64,000 bases of DNA from Pochonia chlamydosporia 170 (GCF_001653235.2 NC_035792.1:2046001-2110000); one strand, 5' to 3'. Numbered from the stretch's first letter, positions 23,226 through 38,748 are shown. The notes: generated from the letters alone by a model not told the origin. Made by a program: numbers and translations.

Positions 23226-23658
23226 GGCTGCTATGATATTGGCTAACGGGTGATCGTTGATAAGTATGGTGTGGCCGTAGTTGGTACCGTTGCAAGCTCA
23301 ACACATGTTGCGAAATCCTTGTGTAAGTGAAGATGTGCTGTTGACAGGGATGTTTTTAAAACGACCCCAGACGGATCATGACGACATGCGTGGATTCGCA
23401 TGAGAGCACTGGGCAGGCCACACACGTTATGTAAGCGAGAGCTACCCAAACTACCCTGCATTGCGATTAAAACTACCAGACACTTCCTCGACTCGATTAA
23501 TTCACCGTGTGACATTTTTAATCCCCGTGCGGGTTCGGGGACTTTGGACTACAGCTTGCTGAGGTCGTTTCCTTTCCCCCTCGATGCGGCTGTATTTTTG
23601 GCTCGTTCCAAGTGGCAAACGTATGTGAACCTGTGCAAATAGTTGCATTTTGGGCACA
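23226..23658. promoter_or_regulatory. Divergent promoter of the peroxiredoxin-like gene and DML1
   Basis: About 430 bp shared by the two genes. One ACCAGAC word (near 23475). No gene seen. Confidence 0.6.
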
Positions 23659-25314
23659 ATGCGCGAGATCATCACACTGCAACTGGGAAATCTCAGTAAC
23701 TATACAGCCACGCACTTCTGGAATACCCAAGAATCATATTTCACATATGCCGGACAAGAAGAATCATTGGTAGACCACGATGTCCATTGGCGAGCTGGAG
23801 TTGGAGCTGATGGCTCCGAAACTTTCCTCCCACGGACGGTAATTTACGACCTGAAGGGCGGCTTTGGATCCCTACGAAAATTCAACGCATTGTACGGTGC
23901 GGCATTGGGTGACACTGCTGCTGATGACTCGTTATGGTAAGAAATGGATATGAAACCTGAGAGTAAACTGAGCCTGCAGAGGCTCTGTACTGCCCCAAAC
24001 CTTCCCCCTTTCGATCGAGTTGAAAAACTGTGTATTTTCGCTCACGTAACTTACGTCATATTCTAGGGCTGGTCGATCGACGGTGCACAAACAGCAGCCG
24101 GTAAGGCCGAGTGCCTATCAAGAAAGTCTCGACGCCGGTACTGAACCACCTACGCTCACAACATCGAGCGTGAGGTATTGGTCAGATTTCTCCAGAGTCT
24201 ATTTTCATCCAAAGTCACTGGTGCAGTTGTATGACTTCGAGCTGGATTCTACAATTCGCCCATTTGAAAGATTTGAAATGGGAAAAGAGTTGTTTGCATC
24301 ATTAGATAAGGAACACGATATCCTCGACAGGGACTGGCGACCATTTGTGGAAGAGTCTGACATGATGCAAGGAATGCAAGTCTTCACCACGTTTGATGAC
24401 GCCTGGGGAGGCTTTGCTTCTTCATACCTGGAAGCTCTGCGAGACGAGTACCCAAAATCCTGCATCTGGGTCTGGGGAATGCAAAGTCCGGTGGTGGACG
24501 TTCCCCAAGCCAAGCGTCAGCTACGTCTATCCAACATTGCCCAAAGTTTTCATCAGGTGTATGCACAAGCGTCAATGGTTGTGCCTTTGGCCCTACCCGA
24601 ATCCCAGCCACTGCCAGAAATAGAACTGGACCCTAATTCTTCATGGCATGTTTCTTCTCTTCTTACTACCGTCGCCGAGAGTGCCTTGGCCCCTGCTCGT
24701 CTGAAAGGTAGTAGCGGAGGGTCGCTCAGCGATTTGGCCCAGAGCCTCAACACCAACGGCGGTCAGACTTTTGCCAAAGCGAGTATGTCCCTTCCCGGGA
24801 GCGATATTACCGGCGCGGAAGACAGCATGGACTTCCTCCAAATCGGGCGGGATGGCGGCAAGATCAAACATCGCCGACAGCGCATTTTTGGACAGACCAC
24901 ATGCTATCGTGGACCACTGTCGGACACACAGGAGTCAAAGGAGGCAGCAACAGCACCGCCTCGTCAAATAATTGGTAGTCCGGTCACAAGGAAGTATGTG
25001 CACTTAGACACCTGTCTACTCGCTTGCTCAAAGCTAATTCCTCACATAGCTACTTCACAAAGTTACAATTTCCCCTGCTGGATAGCTACCCACATATATA
25101 CCGCGACATGATTGACAAGCAGAGTATAGCTGTCCGTACCGTTATCAGGACGGATACGTCATTCACGACTCGATTTAAGAATCTGAGGTCACAAACAACC
25201 CGCCTTATCGGCCTAGACGAGCGTGAAACAATAAGCAATGGCCTTGCCGAGATTGCTGAAGCCTATCAAGATGACTGGTCTAGTGGCAGTGACGAAGATG
25301 ACGATGAGTTGTGA
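23659..25314 (+). CDS. DML1: Dml1/Misato, tubulin-like mitochondrial inheritance protein
   Basis: Exons 23659-23936, 24067-24993 and 25050-25314 join in frame to 489 residues. The N-terminus [25 protein letters not shown] is diagnostic of the Misato/Dml1 family, which combines a Misato segment with a tubulin/FtsZ-like domain. Other visible blocks are [16 protein letters not shown], the [10 protein letters not shown] region, [15 protein letters not shown] and [17 protein letters not shown]. The protein ends in an acidic tail (DEDDDEL). Yeast Dml1 is needed for mitochondrial DNA inheritance, and animal Misato for mitochondrial shape; the role here is assigned by homology. The final splice (donor at 24994) recreates [10 protein letters not shown]. 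Confidence 0.93.
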
Positions 25315-26004
25315 TTTCTCGAAGGCTACAGCTTAGCATAGGGACCTAGAGGGAATGACCCAAAACGACCAGTCTTCATTCATGAATGTGGCAATATCAT
25401 TCCAGCAAAACTAAAGTGGCGTTACAAACAGCTCTTGTTCTAGTGAAGTCTTGCATAGCGCCCCGACCCAGTGAGCCACCCTTGTCCCTACAAAGGATGG
25501 AGTAGAAAAAGAAAGACTCGTCTATACTGAGCCGACGTAGCCTCAAGAGCCGCTTTCCATAATTTTCTAGACACTAGAATTGTCACCATGATGCAGGAAT
25601 GGGGTTTTGTTGCTTATCCTTTCGTTCTTGTGTGCTGCTTGTCGCTGTCGGATAGTGGAAGCTAAATTCAAGACAGGATAGGATGTAGTATCTAGCGGCT
25701 ATCTGATGAACCTGAAAAGTCGTCGCCTAGAAACAAAGCTTGCAAGCTTTGACAATATCGTACGTCAGCAGAATTGATTCTATGTGGGGGGTTCCAACCA
25801 GCACCGAGTGTTGCACATCAAACTCTTTCAGAGTTTCGCTTCGTTGGCCGGCTGACTCCATTACTATCTATCGGCAGAGTAAGTGGGGGACGGATTGGTG
25901 AGATCTTCATCGCGCATTCAACCTGCAGCCGCAACCGAAGCCTGTTGTCGTTTCGCAGGAGGAGGGTTGTCCTAGTAGCGAGTTAGCTGTCATGGCTGTG
26001 ACTA
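25315..26004. other. Convergent 3' gap between DML1 and PAP1
   Basis: No gene and no ACCAGAC words. It contains a perfect 16-bp palindrome (25735-25750), listed separately. Confidence 0.7.
25735..25750. repeat. Perfect 16-bp palindrome
   Basis: AAAGCTTGCAAGCTTT is its own reverse complement. It lies between two convergent genes, where it could form a small hairpin in either transcript. Confidence 0.9.
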
Positions 26005-28053
<2,049 letters not shown>

Positions 28054-29438
28054 TGAAGCAAGCTTTGGGCCGTCGTGCCCGGAGCCCGGCGCACACAGCA
28101 CGAGTTTTTCTCGTGGCCTGGCTCCAGCTGTTTCCGCCGGTGTCCAACTGTGTTGTCGTGACGGAAACGAAACCAGACCCTTGGTCAGAGGGCAGGAACT
28201 GGTGATGCAGCAGCAAAAGGGGCATGCAAATCCTCCACGGCTTTGCCTTGATGCGTGCAAGGCGTTGGGCGAGTGAGCCTAGGGAGATAGATGAGGATGG
28301 TGGTGGATGGTTCCTGACGCGGCTCAGAGTTGCGAGATGCAAGCAATGAACTTGGGAAGGCTGAGAATGTCTGACCAGCAGGTTAGGTGGGCCTACACAT
28401 GGCTGATGAAAGGATGAGGACTTGAATGGTCCGGCACCAATGTTGACCAGGCTGGGTCAAGGTCCAGTCACCTCAACTTGTAGGGACCACGCACAGTGCA
28501 AGGGCTCACTCCAAGAGGACCCAATTTCGCATAAGTATCTCGGTAGGTAGGTATCTATTTACAACAGTCGTGTGGGTATTTGCAGGCTGGGATATCAATT
28601 GACTTCTTGGAGAATTCTATTTTGTCCAACATTGAAGTCTAGCCTGGTTCAATCAATGACAAAGTTCGTCCGCTCTATGGTCAACCAGCCGCCTACTACA
28701 GAGTACCTTGCTAGGTAGTTATTGCACCAGGCAGTCCTCCGTAACCCCAAGAATTAGGGTGCCAGCATTGCTTAAGCAGATAGGCATGTATATGCTTTAA
28801 TCGGGGTACAGGCTGTGGGTCTCTATCCTATTTCGGGCTGTATACCAGGCCATGGGACAACGGTACATTGTGGTCAGCATCTAAGGACCTACCAGTCCTA
28901 GTACCCATTGAAGCAACTCAGGTACAGCGTCTCCTTGCTTGAATGATTGTGCAGTTCTGATTCGTTATGAGCCAGCCACACCAAGCCCCGAGATGCTCAA
29001 ATGCCTGCCATCCCTGGAAGTCAAAACGCGAACGCGGTTGGCAGCATGGAAAAGTTAACCGACACCAGAGTTTAATTGATTGATCGAACCGGAACAATCT
29101 ACACGCTCAGATTCACCATTTTCATCCTTCGCCTTCCTCCCTTGTGCTGAAGAAGCACATAAAGAAGTCTATCATATCGCACCGGCTTCCTTGTTCCATA
29201 TTACAACTCTTGTTGCGACCAACTCGCTTCCGCTGGTGCACATACACACACACTCAGTAGATCCGACCCAAGCTACTCCTCTCCTGCACAAGCCTCGTTT
29301 TTATCATCTGTTTCCCCAACCACATCCCATTTGCCTTATGTTCCGACCAGAGCGCCTTATCTCACAGCCAGCTCGCACGACCGCTTCTTCCCCACGACAA
29401 ACCGACTCCGAAATTTCATAGCGCGCCTCTCTACGGTC
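28054..29438. promoter_or_regulatory. Divergent 5' region of PAP1 and the FHA-forkhead gene
   Basis: About 1.4 kb without a gene. It carries CCAATGTTGACCAGG (near 28439) and CAACATTGAAGTCTAGCCTGG-type sequence (28627-28647), members of the dispersed word family. A 27-codon uORF precedes the forkhead start. Confidence 0.6.
29338..29421 (+). promoter_or_regulatory. 27-codon uORF upstream of the forkhead gene
   Basis: ATG at 29338 opens a frame that stops at 29419-29421, 17 bp before the main ATG at 29439. It could reduce or regulate translation if the leader includes it. Confidence 0.5.
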
Positions 29439-31402
29439 ATGCCACCATCGGCAAAAAGAGCCCAGCGGGCCCGCCGCGACTTGCGCAGAGACAAAGACGT
29501 AACCGACCCTGTTGATGTCGATGATTCCTCTCCGAGCCGCCCGGCCAAACGTCGCAAGCGCACTCGGTCCTCAGACCCCGCAGACTCGAGCATTCTGTCC
29601 GGCGCAACCTTGCTATCTCAGACACGCGATGTCGACGACCCTCCAAGCACCGACGACGACCACGTTGTCTCTCAAGTTACTCAACAACTGAAAACCCAGT
29701 CTGTCCAAGCCAGCAAGGATCATGCTAATGCAATCCACGAAGCCAACCGCGATGGCGTCAAAGCCTATGCGAAAGTGGCAGCTCAAGACTGGACTTTTTA
29801 CATAACAAAACTAGCCGTCAATATCGGTCGCGCACCGGAGATTTCTCATGCCGACGACGAAGGAGAAGACGAGGCCCACGTTCATATCGACCTAGGTCCT
29901 AGTAAGATGGTATCACGCGAGCATGCCTCCATCTGTTTCGACTCTAAGGATGAAAAGTGGATTCTTCAAATCAAGGGCCGCAATGGCGCAAAAATTGATG
30001 GACAGCCTCTTAAACCTCGAGCCTCACATGCTCTCACGTCGGGCGAGGTTATTGAGATTGGGAATGTTGAAATGATGTTTGTGCTCCCATCTGAGATATC
30101 TCCTCTACATGTTCACCCGATGTTTTTGCAACGGTGTGGACTGAGTTCAGATGCGGCACAGGTCCTTGCACCTCGACGCCAGCCACTCATCGCTCCCGCT
30201 CCTGCGGATTATAAGCGGCCAGGAACTCCGCCATCGACCCAGAGACGGGGAAACATAACAGCCAAGTCTCCGAGTGTCAGCACTCCAGCAGTATTGATTG
30301 GTGCGAATGGCGTAGATCTGAGCCATGACGACAACCAGCATATCAAACCGCAATATAGCTATGCTCAGATGATTACACAAGCCATTTTGAATGCTCCAGA
30401 TGGAAAACTCAATCTAAATGGTATTTACACCTTTATCATGAACAGTTACTCGTACTATCGACATCAACAGGCCGCTGGCTGGCAGGTGAGTCTCTTCTTG
30501 CTGTACTTGGGCTGGGGTGAATGCCCGGCCTCTGGGATACGTACAAGCTGACAGGTATTCGTCGTCTGTTCCTCCAGAACTCCATACGGCACAACCTTTC
30601 TCTTAACAAGTCATTTGATAAAGTAGCAAGGTCTACGGATGAACCTGGAAAAGGCATGAAATGGCAAATTGTCTCAGAAGCGAAAGATGAAATGACCAGA
30701 AATGCCTATAAGATCGGTCGTGGGGGCCATCGAGGGTCATCCGCACCGTCATCACCAAATCAGCTCAACTACATCACCCAAGGGCCAAAGGATATGGCAT
30801 CCAGGGATCCAAGTTCCGCTCGAAGGCGACGGGCATCGCCTATAACCTCGCCGCCCCCACGATCATCACTCCGGGATGCACAATCAACGCCTCGGCAGGG
30901 TTCGGAGAGGGGCATCTCTCGAAACGCCAGTTTCACAGCAGATGGCAGCCCTCTTCCCCGGCATCGTAAATCAACAAATACCGCGCCTGATTCTTCCTTC
31001 TCAACTTTCAACCCGCAATCTCCTACACTTACGTCGTCCTATCTGCAGGATGACGGCGCATCGTTCGTAACCCCAGCTCCTCCACGCATTCACCCGAAGC
31101 TGGCGCCCCCAAGTACCGCACAGCGGCCGAGCCAGCATATGCCCACGAGCTCACCAGCCCCATTCTGGAAGTATGCCGACATTGGTAGCACACCACTCCG
31201 ACCATCCGCTCCCTATGAGTTTAGTCCGTCGAAAGTTGCTGGTAGTATGCCGCCTCAAAGCAGTAGCCCACCGCGTGCTAGTAAATCGCCACCGAGTAGC
31301 CCCTCTAAGCCCCAGAGGCTGCCAGCCGTAGAAGGTACCAAGCAAGAAAGCGACGAACCAGACGATGTTGAAGAGGGCCAAGGATTCGATTTGACAAAGT
31401 AA
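29439..31402 (+). CDS. FKH2: FHA-forkhead transcription factor, Fkh1/Fkh2 type
   Basis: A cell-cycle type transcription factor of 623 residues. Exons are 29439-30485 and 30578-31402. The N-terminus is basic (AKRRKRTR). The FHA domain spans about residues 117-205 with [16 protein letters not shown] and GRNGAKIDG. The forkhead domain (about 302-385) starts [15 protein letters not shown] and has the recognition helix [13 protein letters not shown] and the wing KGMKWQI. The 92-bp intron splits the domain exactly at WQ|NSIRH. The C-terminal third is a disordered Ser/Pro-rich tail with many SP/TP sites, probably CDK targets. FHA plus forkhead is the Fkh1/Fkh2 architecture; which of the two paralogues it equals is not decidable here, so FKH2 is a best label. 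Confidence 0.92.
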
Positions 31403-32339
31403 GACAAATTCTCCGTCTTGTTTCCTGCTGATTTCCCCATGAGGGCTGTACGATTTTGGTCACCACACGGTCAGCGCTAACACAAAAAAACTCGGCGTAG
31501 GGGTTTCCAAAGCATCGGCTCGTATCATGCACCAGTTGGCAGGGGATTGTCTGTTGCTAACGCTTCGCCTGGAAATTCATGACCCAGGCAGACCCTAGGA
31601 GACAACATCAATCTAATAGACACTTCTATGTGGTCTTGATGCAGCTTGACCGAGTCTTCATAACTGAAGGAAAAACAAACTGAGCCGGCATGTACCTGAA
31701 AAGCTATTCTCGGACCCCATACTCTCTCCTTGACGCGAATGCTGTGTCAATGCATGCTTGCAGCTTCCCTCTTCTAACACATGCTGTAAGCTACTTGGCT
31801 GCGTACGGAATGAGTAGGGTTCGATGTGAACCCACAGGAAAACCGCGATCGCTTCCCAGCATACAGAGGTCTAAACAGTGTCACTTCTGCGGCGCGGGGA
31901 AGTAGGATTAACCAAATATGCCCTTTGATGTCATAAAGGTACTGCCTTGGACAAAACCAACATGGTTGAATCTGAGTTGAGATGATATTATGGCCACTAC
32001 CCACAGAACCTGATGGGTTGGGATGCTACATGTATATAGTACACTTGATGAAGCGACGCCAATTGTTGTACATTGGGTTATTAGACCCTTTTGGTCCCAT
32101 TCCCACAATCCATATATACCAAGTACTTGTCTGCACCCGTATAACCAACCCAACTATGCCTCCCATGGATAGATGCTTCCTGAAAATTTCCACCTGTCGC
32201 CTGTGGGGATATTGTCGATGCTACCTCGCTTATATCATTCTATGTCAATCAATATACTTCCGCCCCGTGAATTAATGCCACAGAATTCTCTCCCACTTTC
32301 GGAAACAGACCCAGCTTGTTTATCAAGGAAAGACTTGGG
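31403..32339. other. Convergent 3' gap between the forkhead gene and CLU1
   Basis: Only short frames; no ACCAGAC word found. It presumably holds both 3' UTRs. Confidence 0.7.
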
Positions 32340-35300
32340 CTAGGTGGTGGAGGACTGGCCCCTCCGCTTTGGGTTTCCTCGACCAGGCTGTTTCTTGGAG
32401 GATTTGGACTTTTGTTCCCCTCCTTCGATGAATTTGATGAGTTCATCTATACTTCGTGAATCGATTTGTGACGACTGAGCCAGACGCTGTGACCCAGGGA
32501 CCTGTTGTTGGGCGGGAGGCACAGTAGCTGGAAAGCGTATACCAGATCGAAAACGTCGGGATTCGACGTCCTTGGCATGCTTGGCGATTGATACGGCATT
32601 CTGGGTCAGCTGCTCGAGCCAGCTTTCAGCCTCTTTCGTGTTCTTATCCTCTGGTCCAAGTTCGTTGAGGAAGATATTGTACGACTCACGCATGCGGTTC
32701 ACCGCGCCTTTTGAGTCGTGGTCTAAAGCAAGAGCTTGTGCCAGCTGGAATAACAACGTGGCCGAGTTGATCGATTGTTTGCCAAACACAGATTCACACA
32801 CACGAAGCGACTCTTCAAACCAAAGTCTTGACTCATGATATTGCTTCAAATGTTGAAGCATAACCGCCGCGTTGTTGATTGTTGTGATGGAGTCAGGGTG
32901 GCCGGGTCCATAGATGATTTTCCAAAGCATCAACGCGTGTTTCGAGTAAACCAAGGCTCCCCGGCTATCTCCCACTTGATGCAAAAACAGACTCAAGTTA
33001 AGATAGTTGAGCAGTGTCTCAGCAGAGTCAAGTCCAACAGTTCGTTCAGCGACGACAATAGCCTTTCTTGCCAACTCTACAGCCGCCTCCTTATCATCCA
33101 GCTGGTAGTACAACATCGACAAGCTGTTGTATACCCTGGCAACTTCCGGGTGAAGAATGCCGTAAATCTGCTCATGAAGTGACAGCGACTCAAGAAGAAG
33201 TTCTTGACCCAACTTTTTCTGATTTTGAATTATAGAGAGACGTCCAGCTTCGAGTGCTTCCTCTGCTAATGCGCTTCGGGGCGCAGAGTGCTTGACAATG
33301 GGGACGACATCAACCACGTCGTCAGGAGAAAATGTCAAATTCAAAGCCGCAGGTGCAGCTGTAACAGGTGATGCTTCCCGGCCCTTCTTCTTCTTCTTCT
33401 TATCCTTCGACTCTCCATTTTGCTGTCCGTTTGTCTGGCTTGAAGCGCTGTCCACATTTTGTGGCGCGAGCGGCGCCCCCTGGTCGAAAGTGTAGTCCTT
33501 TGCCTGTACCTGAATACCAAGCTTCAGGCAGAGCTCACGTAATAACTGAACCTTGCGCTTTGTATCGAACCAATTCTTCTCCAACTTGTATCTGAAGCGC
33601 TTAAGCACTTGCTGTTCTATGCTGGCCCGAAGGCTTTCAGGAGTAACCAGCTCAAAAGACAAGTCTGCGTCGGGATACAGAGATTTGAACAAGAGGTCAA
33701 CTTCCGCTTTGGGCTTCGCATTAAACTCATACCCAAGCAAACAATTCAGAAGGTGTGATATACAGGCTGTGGTGAAAGGAACGGGGAGGGCTCGCAAATA
33801 AATCGAGGCGACATGCTTGAACGAACGCGCTATCATGTCCTGAATGCAAATTTCCCGGAGACAACGTAGTCTCTCCCCCTTGGCCTGAGATGCTACGGTT
33901 CCGAGATACCGAACATTAATGCCTCGCTTATGCAGTAATCGACTTAGTGACTGGCCGTCCATGGGGAAGCTAATGTCAGAGTCGGAGAGCTCTCGTAATA
34001 GATCAGGAATGACGTGGTTTCGTAAAAAGTTTCCGGCTTCCCGCACCTCTTTCTCGTCTTCCTCTAGTTGCACCTTCTCCCCATCTGACTGAGGCGTTTG
34101 GCCGCTGAAAGCATCTGGATTGAGCGAAAATTTGAAGTCAGAGAGATCGAGTTGTGCTTTGGAAAGTTCTTCACCGGAAGCTCCCTTGGTATCACCGTTG
34201 GCCTCATCAGTGATTTCCCCTGCCTTCTCTTGGCTGTGGCGAGCAAGCTCAGTATCAACCCATTGCTTCATTTTGAAGCGAGCGAAGGAGTCAACAAGCT
34301 CAGGACGAAGAACGGTCATACGATGTGGATAAGTCGTTGAATGACCCTCCTCAGATTTTGGCCTCGATTCCTCAAGCCAGTTGATATCATAAGGCGTGAT
34401 TCGATAAAGATCCAAGACATACTTTCGTCCATCAGTTCCCATAAGGCCCTTTGTCTCGATACTGGCTTCCAGGTCGAAGCGATTCCCGTCCTTATCCCAG
34501 ACTGGATGCTTTTTAACCTTGAGTGATTTTGACAGCTGTGCAAATGGCGCAGCAAATCGCTCATCAGCTGCAACAATGTCCTTGCCATCAACTGCACCAT
34601 AGTCGATCTGATTTTCTCCCGGCTCACGTTGTTTGAAAATACCAGGCACAATACTCTGGCCAACAATTCGCTTACCTAAGTAGTCGACAACAACGGTAGC
34701 CGGAGCAAATAAACCATCGATATCAAGCTGATTGACAAGTCTCACACCAGAAACGTCTTTTCCGGTCGCGACTCTGGCGGCCTCATCGCCACCCTCAGAC
34801 GTAAATGTCCCAACACCGTCAGCCCCAAAGGAAAAGAAGATATTGTTGTACACAAATATCTGAGCCTCTCTATCTTCGGTAGGGTTCAGCGGTGCAATTT
34901 CCCCCCTGGCTACCATCACAGCGCCTCTAGTGGCAGCGTCATTGTAATCCGCGAAAAGCTTCGACATCAATCTTTCACGGAACACTCGGTCTTGCACCGT
35001 CTCCTTGGGCAGTTCTTTAGCAGACTGGAACTCTTCGTTCCAGTCACGCAACGTGTCTGTATTCTCAACTCCTGAGAGCAGCAAGGTTTCTTGTGGGCGA
35101 GTGGGGTCCGCGACATGGGCACAAATAGTTGAGGCCGGAGAAGGCACTGCCCATGGTGCTGATGGGATAGCATTAGTTATTTGGAACGTCGCCAGAGGGT
35201 CTCGTTGATTATTATACTCCTGCAATTGTTGGAATGCCTCAGCAAAAGAAGGAGAAATAAGGGAAATAAGTTCTAGAAGAGAGTGCGCGGAGTGTCCTTT

Positions 35301-36300
35301 CGGTGCTGCCCGCGGAAACGGGTCAAACTTGGCGTTTGACGACTTGTTCACGAAGAAACCCGACACATGAGACGTTATCTGGAATTGCTCTCCCTCATTT
35401 GTAGTGACAACAACGTACAAGAGGTGGCCACGTTGTCTCAGGTGACATGGTGGAGGATTCCACGACGAAAGAGCAACGGATTTGACAGTTTTTGGCCCCG
35501 GCTCAAATGAGTTGGGCACGAGGTTATTCAAGGACGCAGCCGACTGGAAATCGTAGTCTTTCAAAGGCGAAGCCTCTTGAACGGTGTCAGCATTCGCCTG
35601 CAGCTGTCGAGAAACGCTTTCAAACAGAGAAAGCCCAGGCAAAACTCCTTGGTAGATGTCCGCCCGGTCTCCCGCAGCACCAATGAGCTCCCGAATTCTC
35701 ACAAGATGGATTCGTGCTTCCTTTTCTGTATAGGGGTCTTCTATTAATCGGAACTCGGGTTCGGAATCAAGGTCGGGAATTTCTGCAATTGGGATGAAAT
35801 CGTTGACTTTGCTACCGCGATACTCGAGATGAAAACAGGTGTAGCGAAATGCCGCAGGTAAGTCGATAATGGATTGTCGAACTTCGTGAACCTGCTCCTG
35901 AGACGAGACCTGGACTCCTTTGTTACCAACAAGAAATGTACCCCACAGACAGAAAGCTCACCATGATTTGCATCTTCTTGGCATTTGGATCAGGAAATGC
36001 AATAGTTAAGTTTATTAAGGCTGGGTAATTACATCAATTAGAAATGTTTCGGTGCATTGGTCTTCCAGACAGATGGATTCTTACCTTCAGAAGCATTGTC
36101 AGGTTCAGCGTCTGCATCGGGATCAGCAGCGCCAGCCAGATTGTTGACCGGATCCTTGATGCCTTCTGTGACAATAGCGAGATTTGGTCAGTTAGACCCC
36201 TTGATCTGGTTCGCCCAGGAGTGACTAGAACATAATGGAGGAGTAACGCACCTTCACCACTAGCCACATGGGCTTGGGAAACCTCTTGTGCAGCAGCCAT
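32340..36300 (-). CDS. CLU1: Clustered mitochondria protein CLU1/CluA
   Basis: This large cytosolic protein is needed for normal mitochondrial distribution and binds mRNA; it also associates with eIF3 in yeast. Four minus-strand exons (36252-36300, 36085-36165, 35962-36020, 32340-35909) join to 1252 residues. The N-terminal CLU-N ubiquitin-like region reads SSQEQVHEVRQSIIDLP, TCFHLEYRG and EDPYTEKEARIH. The core CLU domain lies at about residues 330-600 (DTLRDWNEEFQ, GVRLVNQLDIDGLFAPATVV, YVLDLYRITPYDINWLE). An eIF3-p135-like helical region follows. The C-terminal TPR array is at about 945-1175 (HPEVARVYNSLSMLYYQLDD, GPGHPDSITTINNAAVMLQH). The tail is basic. The short N-terminal exons were placed by phase and by recovery of the known start of the domain. 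Confidence 0.95.
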
Positions 36301-37380
36301 GGTTCAACAGCGAGGATGATAGGAAAGAGAGTGGGAAACTAGAATACAAAGTTGTACAGGTGACAGAAAAGCCCCAGACATGAAGCATTCGCTGGCATGA
36401 ACTGGACAGGAGAAAAGGGGATTTCAGAATGCCGAACGTTCAAGAAGGTTTTCAAGAGGCCCCATCTGACGTTGAGAAGGGAAAAAATTTGGACGAATTG
36501 CTCTCACGGCAATGTCCCGGCACACCAGGCCAGAATGTGTCAGTACCTTGAAGGTACATAATATCATTCGCAGCTATCTAGTTTACCCAAGTACCCATAT
36601 AGTACTTAATTTTCTTCATGCCACAGACCCCGGAATACTGCCTCAACCACTAATCCAGAATAGGACGAAAGTAAACAAGTCAAGCATTGCATCTTTGGTT
36701 TGCAAAGGAACAGTACATCACGACAATGTTGACAAAAGCCGAAAATCGATGACAGCCCACAAAATTCGTGATAGTAAGCTGGGTCGTTTTGGGTGTGAGA
36801 GTGCCTCTCATTTGGGTGGGCTGTAAGGAGCACAAGACACTTTATCTGCCCTTCGATTGATGGCAGGGCATCAGCAACGTGTGGATACTGCGATGAAGAC
36901 AAGAAGGAATCGGATTGGGCCATCCTTTCCAGTGGAAAGAAAATTGATGTGCTTTGGTCTATCCTGTGTCTTACTAACTTTCTTTGAGCTTCCTACAGTA
37001 GGTTCAATGTTGCTTCGTAGTTATAAATGCGGTTGAGGGCGCCACTGTCGGAGTTGCAAGATATGGTACGCTCATATGCATCTAGTGAGGCACCACGAGG
37101 CGTTGTCTCGTGCACCCAGCCTTGCGGGCTGCTGACATCCAGCTAAAACCGTGGCGCATTCCATTACCCTCGAAATCGCCGACTTCGAACGTTGGCTTCC
37201 AAGTCAACGTCAAAGTTCGCCGTCGGCAAAAATTGAGTCTTTTCTTTATCGCAGACCAATACGCCACTGCCTCGCATCACGTAAAGCAGCGTTTTGCTCA
37301 CCAAGGGTTGCCGAGACCGAGGACATAGCCAGAACCCTCAAACTACGATCCACAACACTCCAGGGCAACCACCAATCAGT
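36301..37380. promoter_or_regulatory. Divergent 5' region of CLU1 and the SLC35F6-like gene
   Basis: No gene seen in 1.1 kb. One TTCAATGTTG copy (37003-37012). Confidence 0.6.
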
Positions 37381-38748
37381 ATGGCTTCTAGAGCTGCAGT
37401 TCCCTTCTTGGTAGCCATGATGCTGCTAACAGGAGTGTGCAATACACTTTTGACCAAGTATCAGGTGATTATTCTGCTCAAATTGGAGGACATGCCCCAT
37501 CGCCAGCCCTTGGCCCTCTAGTACAATGTGGTTTCTGATCTGTTTCGCAGGACAACCAGTGTGTACGGAATTGCAATGGGAAACGACCCAAACTATTTGA
37601 GCAACCGGTGCTTCAAACAGCTCAGATGTTTGTGGGCGAGATGGGATGCTGGCTCGTTGTGGCAATGATGGCACTGTATCGACGTCTCGCTTCCCAGCCA
37701 TCCCCACAAGACCGCGGATACGAAGCGGTTGGCAGCACTGATGCCGCGAACGACGATAGTGGCGACAGGCCCAAGCCAGATGGCGAGGAAGAGTCTGTAC
37801 TTCGAGGCATCCGCGTCATGCTCCTCGCACTACCGGCTATTTGCGACATTTGCGGCACTACACTCATGAATGCCGGCTTACTTCTAGTCGCCGCATCCAT
37901 CTACCAGATGACGAGAGGCGCCCTAGTCCTGTTCGTTGGTCTCTTCAGCGTAATGTTTCTCAGGAGGCGCCTTCACCTATTCCAGTGGCTGTCCCTCGTG
38001 GGCGTCGTTTTGGGTGTCGCCGTTGTTGGCTTAGCTGGCGCTATCTGGCCCGATGAGAAACAGGTATCTCGGAGTAGTATCAACTCTGTCATTGACGAGG
38101 TTTCGGAGGGGGGGCTTTCAGACGCTGCCAGGGCTATAATTGGGGTACTTCTGATTGCTGGCGCTCAAATTTTTACAGCAACCCAATTTGTGTTGGAGGA
38201 ATGGATGCTCGAGAATTCCACCATTGCGCCGATCAAGGTTGTCGGGTGGGAAGGTATTTTTGGCTTCTCGGTCACGCTTGCAGTCATGATTATCATGCAT
38301 TTGTTGGTTGGGCGTACAGAAGCTGGACGCTATGGGCCGTTTGATATGGTTGAAGGTCTCCGTCAATTGTGCCAACCAAAGATTTGGGTCTCAAGTATTC
38401 TTATTATGATAAGTATTGGGTCAGCCACACCCTTATGCCGGTTTCGATAGATTGCACGCTAATATTTTCGTAATTTTCAGCGGCTTTAATTTCTTTGGCC
38501 TGTCAGTTACTCGAAGCGTTAGCGCCACGTCACGATCAACTATCGACACCTGTCGAACGTTGTTCATATGGATTGTGTCGCTGGGTCTTGGCTGGGAGTC
38601 ATTCAAATTTCTCCAAATCGTTGGTTTCGCCCTGCTAGTGTATTCAACTTTCGTCTTCAACGGGATCGTACAGCCTCCACTAGATAGTTTGCGCGTTGAA
38701 GGGGAGGTAGAGGAGTTACTTCCCGAGGAACCCATCGAGCACCAGTAG
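37381..38748 (+). CDS. Drug/metabolite transporter superfamily protein, SLC35F6-like
   Basis: A multi-pass membrane protein of 406 residues. Exons are 37381-37464, 37551-38419 and 38481-38748. About ten hydrophobic helices are visible, beginning MASRAAVPFLVAMMLLTGV; the loop after helix 2 is hydrophilic (residues near 75-110). Family blocks are GCWLVVAMM, LPAICDICGTTLMNAGLLL, SIYQMTRGALVLFVGLFSV, TQFVLEEWML and KVVGWEGIFGF. These match the SLC35F6/TMEM-type nucleotide-sugar-transporter-like group whose animal member sits in lysosomal or mitochondrial membranes. The second intron has a GTCAGC donor. The substrate is unknown. The C-terminal tail is acidic. Confidence 0.88.
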
